Source of the DNA: Fragilaria crotonensis
Lineage: Eukaryota; Bacillariophyta; Fragilariophyceae; Fragilariales; Fragilariaceae
Reading direction: 5' to 3'
NCBI GenBank assembly: GCA_022925895.1
Contig: JAKSYS010000270.1
Coordinates: 1 to 64,000 of the forward strand
Length of the DNA: 64,000 bases
Shown: positions 58,002 through 64,000 of the stretch, piece by piece
How the letters are laid out: every line of letters begins with the position of its first letter
Position numbering within the stretch: position 1 is the first letter of the stretch
Made by a program: the position numbers and the translations under genes
The notes under the pieces: model-generated
What the model was told of the DNA's origin: nothing
Seen by the model: the letters and a program-made list of their open reading frames with translations, nothing else
Databases searched by the model: none

Positions 58002-58550
58002 CGTTACTGTTTCATCTGAGCCTTGTCTTTGTTAATGAGTTGAGATCTTGATTCCGATGGCGAATGATGACGAGTGACGAGTGACGACTGCTACAGCTGG
58101 GAGTTGGGACGATGGACGTCCTGAGTCCCGAGGCTACAGGTACATTCTTACGTCCGTCTTTTCCGTACTTCAGTTCCTGGACTTTCACACTGGAGTAAAG
58201 CATATGGCTGAGTGAATACAGAATATACAGTGCGCCCACCACCTACATAACTGCTATAACTCCCGTAAGCAAACGCCTGCGATTGCGAACACTGAAATCT
58301 GTGGAGCTGATGACGTGGGCGTTCGTGAAACTTTGGTGTCGTATCTGGATTTGTAAACCGAATACCAAGTAGCACTTGTACCAAGAACAAAGATCCACAC
58401 TCCATACGCCACCTTCTTGGATGTCGCTTTCGAAATGAGATACCGAGTGAAATCAGGTACAACGTACAATTTTCGAACCTGCTAGTTCTTGTCGTAACTC
58501 TCGTTCCAATCCAAGGAAATCAGTACACGAGGTATCTCCTCAAGATAGTC
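58002..58550. promoter_or_regulatory. Divergent promoter region (phosphatase / DHA kinase)
   Basis: 549 bases between divergent start codons. On the minus strand an open frame (58469-58254) encodes a hydrophobic stretch (YGVWIFVLGTSATWYSVYKS) but has no ATG, and a second frame continues with VVGALYILYSLSHML. A small spliced membrane-protein gene is possible but I could not build one. Confidence 0.4.
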
Positions 58551-60287
58551 ATGCCCAAACCCAAGAAGATTATCAACGACCCCGTCGATGCGGTGGGCGA
58601 GTTCGTCCAGGGAGTGCTTCAGCAATTTCCGAACACCATGGTGAAGCTGCAGAATCACAACGTAATTCTCAAGGCGAACCGCAAACATCAAGTTCAGTTG
58701 CTATCAGGAGGTGGATCCGGACATGAACCGTCTCACGCTGGATGGGTTGGTGATGGCATGTTGACGGGTGCGATCCTCGGTGGAATGTTTGCAAGTCCAT
58801 CTGTCGCGGCAGTGTTGGGAGCCATACGGGTAGCCGCTGCCCAAGGAGATCCTGTGTTGCTAATTGTCAAGAACTACACGGGTGATCGTCTAAACTTTGG
58901 TATGGCCTGTGAGAAGGCTAACATGGAAGGCATTAACTGTCAGATGGTAGTAGTGGCCGATGACTGTGCGTTAGAACGGAGTAAAGGCATTACAGGAGCA
59001 CGTGGTGTTGCCGGGACAGTGTTGATACACAAGATTGCGGGCGCGGCAGCAGAGCAGGGGATGAATCTATGCGACGTGGTAGACATGGCTAAGCTCGTGT
59101 GTAGTCGAATGGGAACACTAGGAGTTGCGTTGGATGCTGTTACTGTTCCCGGAGCTTCGGATGTAAATGATCGACTGGACGATGACAATACCATCGAGAT
59201 CGGACTCGGTATCCACGGCGAGGCTGGCATGCAACAGTCTGTGCTTTTGACAGCAGATGGTATCGCGACGAAGATACTGGCGACAATCAAGGACTACGGA
59301 CGTGAGGATGAAGCTGGCAAAATGATTCCTTTGTTTGATACTGGAGACGATGTCTGCATGTTAGTTAACAACCTCGGCGGCACCTCGAACTTTGAGATGA
59401 GCATTCTAGCCAACTCGGCCGTCAAGATTATGGAACGCGAATATGGATGCAAGGTGAGCCGGCTACTGGTTGGAAGCTTTATGACCTCTTTCAATATGCA
59501 CGGCGCCTCCTTGACAATATTGAACCTGACCGGAGCGCCTGCCAAGTTGGTGGAATGCCTGGATGCCAGTACAACGGCCCCAGCGTGGATGACACTCGAC
59601 GTTTTATCGGGGGAAAGTCGGCCGTCAGCAACGGAAATCGCAGAAGTCGATGGAGCCAAGGCCGTTGAAAGCGCAGTCGCAAAGCCACCATTGGACGAGA
59701 CGTGGACTGATCCGAAGGACCTCCTAATCATTGTTGCTTCTGCCTTGGCAGATGCAGAACCAATTCTGACAAGGTATGACACCATTGTCGGCGATGGCGA
59801 TTGTGGCATCACCATGAAGCGGGGTGCGGAAAAAGTACTTGAAGGAGGTATCGTTACCGATCACCCAGTCACACTTTTCGCATCGCTCGCCGACGCTGTT
59901 TCAGCGTCCATGGGAGGCACATCTGGAGTGTTGTTGGAACTCATGTTTCGAAAAATGTCGTCGACCTTAAGTCGAGAAGCCAAAATTGGAGCCGTGGAGT
60001 TGGGCAAGGCGTTTGCTGCCGGTGTCGACGCTGTATCTCTCTACGGCGGGGCTTCTGTGGGAGCTCGTACCATGCTGGATGCATTAGTGCCGGCTGCGAC
60101 CGAGTTGATCACCTCTGGATCTGTTGCAGAGGCAGCGATGATGGCGCGTGCTGGAGCCGACGCGACCGCCCTTATGAAGACAGCTTCGGCTGGACGATCC
60201 AACTATTTATCGGAGACAACCCTGGAGGGCACCCCAGATCCTGGAGCAGTCGCCGTAGCTATTGTGTTTGAAGCCTTGGCGAAGTAG
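58551..60287 (+). CDS. DAK1: Dihydroxyacetone kinase (DhaK-DhaL fusion)
   Basis: ATP-dependent phosphorylation of dihydroxyacetone (and possibly glyceraldehyde) in glycerol or triose metabolism. Single exon, 578 residues, the usual length for eukaryotic single-chain DHA kinases. The DhaK part has GGGSGHEPSHAGWVGDGML (about 53-71) and the substrate-binding His in GLGIHGEAG (His222). The DhaL ATP-binding part has IVGDGDCGITMKRGAEKVLE (Asp at 415 and 417) and GGTSGVLLELMF. No signal peptide is seen, so a cytosolic location is likely. Confidence 0.95.
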   Translation: MPKPKKIINDPVDAVGEFVQGVLQQFPNTMVKLQNHNVILKANRKHQVQLLSGGGSGHEPSHAGWVGDGMLTGAILGGMFASPSVAAVLGAIRVAAAQGDPVLLIVKNYTGDRLNFGMACEKANMEGINCQMVVVADDCALERSKGITGARGVAGTVLIHKIAGAAAEQGMNLCDVVDMAKLVCSRMGTLGVALDAVTVPGASDVNDRLDDDNTIEIGLGIHGEAGMQQSVLLTADGIATKILATIKDYGREDEAGKMIPLFDTGDDVCMLVNNLGGTSNFEMSILANSAVKIMEREYGCKVSRLLVGSFMTSFNMHGASLTILNLTGAPAKLVECLDASTTAPAWMTLDVLSGESRPSATEIAEVDGAKAVESAVAKPPLDETWTDPKDLLIIVASALADAEPILTRYDTIVGDGDCGITMKRGAEKVLEGGIVTDHPVTLFASLADAVSASMGGTSGVLLELMFRKMSSTLSREAKIGAVELGKAFAAGVDAVSLYGGASVGARTMLDALVPAATELITSGSVAEAAMMARAGADATALMKTASAGRSNYLSETTLEGTPDPGAVAVAIVFEALAK

Positions 60288-60673
60288 ACGTGTTATGACA
60301 TGGCATATTAATGACTCTTTTACTATCATCATAGACTATGGCATGAAAAGAAGCATGGTAGCATCCACAACAGTACTACTAGCTACTAGGAGCACCCAGC
60401 TGCATGAGTGGTCCTGTGATGGCTTTTGATGCCCCATACCCCCATACCCCCATACCCCATACCAATACTCCATACACAGTACCAGTACAATGCACTTGGT
60501 ACGGCCCACAACCCACAACACCCCAAACCAAACCGGACCCATCGTACACACCCCAGTTCCCAGAGCACGAATGCACCAATAATGCGGATGGCGATCGCGA
60601 GGGAGTTCGAATAGAGCAGAATTCCTCATTCCACCAGATCAAAATTGGTTTTGCGTATCCCTCAAAATACAAA
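60288..60673. other. Spacer upstream of COG8 with CCCATAC repeats
   Basis: 386 bases. A short tandem of CCCATACC units (about 60435-60470) is the main feature. The frame of COG8 stays open upstream to 60404, but the sequence is low complexity and lacks conservation, so the start is placed at 60674. Confidence 0.45.
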
Positions 60674-62418
60674 ATGACCATGGCGGATTTGCTCTTGTCT
60701 CCCGCTCCTGGTGATCTTGATGAACGCCTAGTCGCCAAGGCGGCTCTCGAAGCCGCTGAAGAGCAATTGAGATCATTGTGCGCAACTCATGCGGCAACGT
60801 TTGTCGCTGTCGAACGTCGAGGAGCCGCACTGGCGCAAGCCTTGGCAGATCTCCTGTCCAAGATCAAAGAGGTTGAACCGGAAGTCGCCAATGTACAACA
60901 AGCGTTGGAAGAAGGGAATTCTCTTGCAGATTTGTCAGAAAAGCACAGAGTCCGCCGTCGAACTCTCTTGCAACATTCTTCGCTGCTTGAGTTGTTGGAA
61001 CTACCTTCATTGATGGATGCATGTGTGCGCTCGAATCTCTACGAAGAAGCACTTAGCATTGCTTCCTTTTCAAATACGTTGGAGAGGCGTCATTTAGAGA
61101 AAAACAGTGTGGTACTGCGTGTCATTAGCCAGATTCGTTCCCGCCAGTCTGATCTTCGTCGTCATTTGTTGTTTCGACTGAAACAAAGTGTCACGATGCC
61201 TCAATGCTTGGAGGTTGTCACGGCACTGAGGAGATTGAATAGTATTGATCTAGAAGGACAGCAACAAGATGACTTGCATGATGCAGCAGAGCTCAAGCTA
61301 CAAATTGACTTTCTCGAAGCCCGCGACGCCTGGTTGGATTCGACTCCAAGGACAGCCGCATCTGCAAGCGTCGCTGCTTCTGAACAGGTTCTCGACACCA
61401 TTGAGCGTTATCGAACTCGGTGAGTTATGCTCTGCATTTTTGTCTTCCATGATATTGCTCTAATGATCTTAATCGACGCAGAGTCTTTGAAATCGCAACT
61501 CAGTTCAACGCCATTTTTCGTGCATCACCAGGAAAGAAGGGAGCGGCATCGTCGTCATCGCTCCTTTCCATGTGGGTCACAAGGCGAGTGCATTCCTTCT
61601 TAAACATGCTATCATACTCATTGAATCGCATGGAGGATTCGGCCTCTCTCCGGGATGCGCTTGAGGCGTGCGTTTTCTTTGCCACCTCCATGGGACGTTT
61701 AGGTGGTGACTTCACATCTATGTTGTCTGAACTTTTCGAACCGAAAATGGCGTCGCTCGTCATGATCCACTGGAAAGAAGGCGTGTCTACTCTGCAAGAG
61801 ACGCTGAAGGTGTGTCGCGATGCCGGTGTGGCATCTCCTCTTACCTCGTCCAACGCCACTAGCGCTGTCGCAACGCCATCCCCGGAGCAACCTCCCCGTC
61901 AACTCTTGACGCTTCCTCCCTTGGCTAGATTGGTGAATATGTATTTAACTGGTCTGAACGAATTACGCCGCTGCTTGTTGCCGGGGATCTTTGGTATTCT
62001 TCGAAAAGAATTGCATCGCTCGTTGAGCAACGTTAAGGCCCTACTGGAAACGAACCAAAGGGCCGTCAACGCTCCAGGTCTGCGAGGTGAGGCGACGCAG
62101 TTGCGCGAATTGGCAACCATCATGCTGAACACGTTTGATAAGGTCATTGAACCGTACATTCGAGGTGCTTTGGAGGTTGCATTGGGAGACTACGCGGCCG
62201 CCAAGAAATATTTGAAGGAAGATCTTGCCGTGGAACCTGAAGAAGAACAGCAGGAAGCAGTAGATGGGGAGGAACGCACTGACGTCGACGAGACCGCCCA
62301 TCTTGAATCGCCTGACACCAATCCTTATGAAGCTGTCGGGGAGCAGCTTGCGGCCGAAGAGGCAAAGTGTGATGTGCCTCCCGCGGAAACGACGAGTCCA
62401 TCAGCAATGGCGGATTGA
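60674..62418 (+). CDS. COG8: Conserved oligomeric Golgi complex subunit 8
   Basis: Tethering subunit for retrograde vesicles at the Golgi. Two exons (60674-61419 and 61482-62418) joined at CG|A (Arg), 560 residues. The conserved block LLELLELPSLMDACVRSNLY-EEAL (about 100-125) matches the family's LLELLEIPQLMDTCVR. It is followed by LRRHLLFRLKQSVTMPQCLE, VVTALRRLNS and FLEARDAWLDS. Exon 2 carries FEIATQFNAIF and the YLTGLNELRRC block. The start is MTMADLLLS; the second Met (60680) has the stronger context (ACCATGG). The C-terminal tail is acidic. Convergent with presenilin (90 bases between stops). Confidence 0.9.
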
Positions 62419-62508
62419 TGCGATGACTTTTTAAATCACTTCAGTGCCGCTACGTTGGATGGAACATAAACAATTGGCTGTCTGTTCTATGTGTGTTTTT
62501 CTTTTGAT

Positions 62509-64000
62509 CTAAACATACAGCGGACTCTGGAATATCATATGAATCCATGGTTCAATCAAAAGCCTCGTAAGGACGTAAAATAGGACTCCAAGAAAAATGG
62601 ATATTGGCAAAGCAGGTAGTGCGTGTTGGTAGACAGCAAGGAGAATAAGCGTTCCACCTAAACCGGCCAGAACCACCAACATGCACGCGACAAAAGTTGT
62701 GAAGCTGTACTGTACTGCCTTGGATACCAAGAGACTGTAAAAGATGAAATCGCCGAGCCCCAACTTGATGGTATTATTCTTTGGATGGTCATCATCCTCA
62801 TCGTCATCGCGACGTCTTTCTTCCATGACACGACCGTTCTCTTGGTTTACCAACAGAATACGCTTGGTTTCCCCATGTCGGTCTTTTACGATGTATCGAA
62901 ATTCCCCATCACCGTTACGGATGCGCTCGATCTTTCCCCCACCACGAGGGAAATACACTTCCACTTCCGTGAGAAGCTGCTCCAAGGAATACTGACTACT
63001 TTCAGTGGAGCTAGCAGGTTCGTCGACAGTACCTTCTCGCGCCTCCAGCAAAGGTGTGAATGAGTTCCGTCGAAGGGGTTCCACGGGTACTACTAGGTCA
63101 AGTCGATACAGTCTTGCGATTGCAAGTGGAATCATTCCAGTAGGAGGAGGTTCGTGGTGGACGAGAGGCTCTGTATCACTTTCCTGGGGGGAAACAACCG
63201 TCGGTTCGTCGGTCGAGCTTGGCGTTGGCCGCACGATTGCGACAGAGGGAGGTTCCATTGGAGCCTCGGAGCTCCTGCGTGTAGCGCGAGCACGACCTGG
63301 GCGTCTGGCTTCAGGTGGAAGCTCGGCTTCATACAACAATCCTGGCATATCCGGTGCATCATCACGCTGCATTAGGTTGACCAACGCTCTAAGAGGTCCA
63401 CAAGGGGTGAGCACAGCACACAAGTCATACAACGCCAACATGACGAGGAGAGTCCAGGATGTCCAATCGTCAAAGTGACTGAGCTGCCAAGCCAAAATGA
63501 CGGATGTTGCGATGAGATATCCTTGAGTGATGTACTTGGGAATGCCTTTTTGCCAAAAGATCGACGACGTTCCAACCACCGCGAAATTCCATAAGATGAA
63601 GTAAAACGAGAACTTGTCGATGTTGAGTTCCCACTTATTGATAGCCACATCAAACATGACACCTCCTAAGAAACCGAGAAGCATTGCAGAAGAAAAGATC
63701 ATGTATCCCACAAGAATCTTCATGCATCGGTACTTGTAGAGAAGAACAATGACAAACGTCATCGCGCCGATGACGGACACAATAATCAGTGCATTCAACA
63801 GCGAGAGACCCAATGTCTGAGCCGTACTTGCTTCTCCGCCAGCGGTATTATCGAAGGCTTCATACGTCGATGACAGAGCTTGTTCACCCTCACGAATAGT
63901 TTCGTCAGTGTTAATGTAAACCACCGCGAGAGCCGACAGAATCATCGTGATGGAAACAGGTACGGCAATAGCATGATAGGACGATGAGCTGTAAAGGAGC
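62509..64000 (-). CDS. Presenilin-type intramembrane aspartyl protease (5' end outside window)
   Basis: Catalytic subunit of a gamma-secretase-like protease in endomembranes. The frame is open to the window edge, so the N-terminus is missing; the visible part is about 496 residues. TM1 is visible (AIAVPVSITMILSALAVVYI). LLYKYRCMKILVGYMIFSSA is a presenilin hallmark. Both catalytic Asp are present: YD in MLALYDLCAVLTPCGPLRAL and GxGD in LGLGDFIFYS, plus the C-terminal PAL motif HALPALPISIFLG. The TM6-TM7 loop is long, charged and disordered (about 190 residues), as in other presenilins. Stop at 62509-62511. Confidence 0.95.
   Translation of the reverse strand, partial: LLYSSSSYHAIAVPVSITMILSALAVVYINTDETIREGEQALSSTYEAFDNTAGGEASTAQTLGLSLLNALIIVSVIGAMTFVIVLLYKYRCMKILVGYMIFSSAMLLGFLGGVMFDVAINKWELNIDKFSFYFILWNFAVVGTSSIFWQKGIPKYITQGYLIATSVILAWQLSHFDDWTSWTLLVMLALYDLCAVLTPCGPLRALVNLMQRDDAPDMPGLLYEAELPPEARRPGRARATRRSSEAPMEPPSVAIVRPTPSSTDEPTVVSPQESDTEPLVHHEPPPTGMIPLAIARLYRLDLVVPVEPLRRNSFTPLLEAREGTVDEPASSTESSQYSLEQLLTEVEVYFPRGGGKIERIRNGDGEFRYIVKDRHGETKRILLVNQENGRVMEERRRDDDEDDDHPKNNTIKLGLGDFIFYSLLVSKAVQYSFTTFVACMLVVLAGLGGTLILLAVYQHALPALPISIFLGVLFYVLTRLLIEPWIHMIFQSPLYV

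Noticed and set aside
58254-58469. Minus-strand hydrophobic open frame (YGVWIFVLGTSATWYS)
   Set aside because: No ATG and no resolvable exon structure; it may be part of a small spliced gene but cannot be supported.
60404-60673. N-terminal extension of COG8 (MSGPVMAFDAPYPHTPIP...)
   Set aside because: Low-complexity CCCATACC-derived sequence without family similarity; the ATG at 60674 or 60680 fits COG8 better.

Overview
The window looks like nuclear DNA of a pennate diatom, most likely Phaeodactylum tricornutum or a close relative. The evidence is: compact genes with few short GTAAGT..AG introns; a predicted secretory signal ending in a diatom plastid-type A-F junction (gene at 13041); a heat-shock-factor regulator of the type expanded in diatoms; and spacers saturated with GTAC words. 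The species name is inference.

Layout. 0-17.7 kb is a dense block: CTR9 (Paf1 complex), a full-size PDR-type ABCG transporter in 14 exons, SF3A3 (U2 snRNP), a plastid-targeted protein with regularly spaced FSFFG motifs, and an HSF-type regulator. 17.7-32.9 kb is accessory: gene-poor spacer, two related DDE DNA transposons (20691-24073 and about 26263-29729) pointing towards each other on either side of a syntaxin-5/Sed5-like SNARE gene, a foldback element whose arms carry a TGACGTCA palindrome, (CCAA)n and (ATC)n microsatellites, and a decayed Harbinger-like transposase. 32.9-46.2 kb is dense again: a DUSP-USP protein lacking the second half of its catalytic domain, DPH7, a bestrophin-like channel with a long repeat-bearing tail, dephospho-CoA kinase, Pelota, an OB-fold/winged-helix protein and ADAT1. 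46.8-48.7 kb is a third, non-autonomous member of the transposon family. 49.9-64 kb holds a 2.1-kaa PDZ/SPOC protein, a plastid-type lipid phosphate phosphatase, dihydroxyacetone kinase, COG8 and a presenilin that runs off the window.

How the genes fit together. They are mostly unlinked housekeeping functions: transcription elongation, splicing, Golgi traffic (syntaxin-5-like and COG8), translation quality and modification (Pelota, ADAT1, DPH7) and plastid membrane or matrix functions. There are no operons; many pairs are divergent or convergent, and CoaE and Pelota have directly abutting stop codons. The transposon family is the best candidate for something little described: TGGCTGGAT inverted ends, a TA target duplication, and a DDE transposase with a SAP-like insert between the second D and the E. 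Other items worth attention are a SNARE with His in place of the zero-layer Gln, two putative plastid proteins with repeated sticker-like motifs, and a cluster of single-base frame breaks in conserved genes (44-46 kb and elsewhere) that may be sequence errors.
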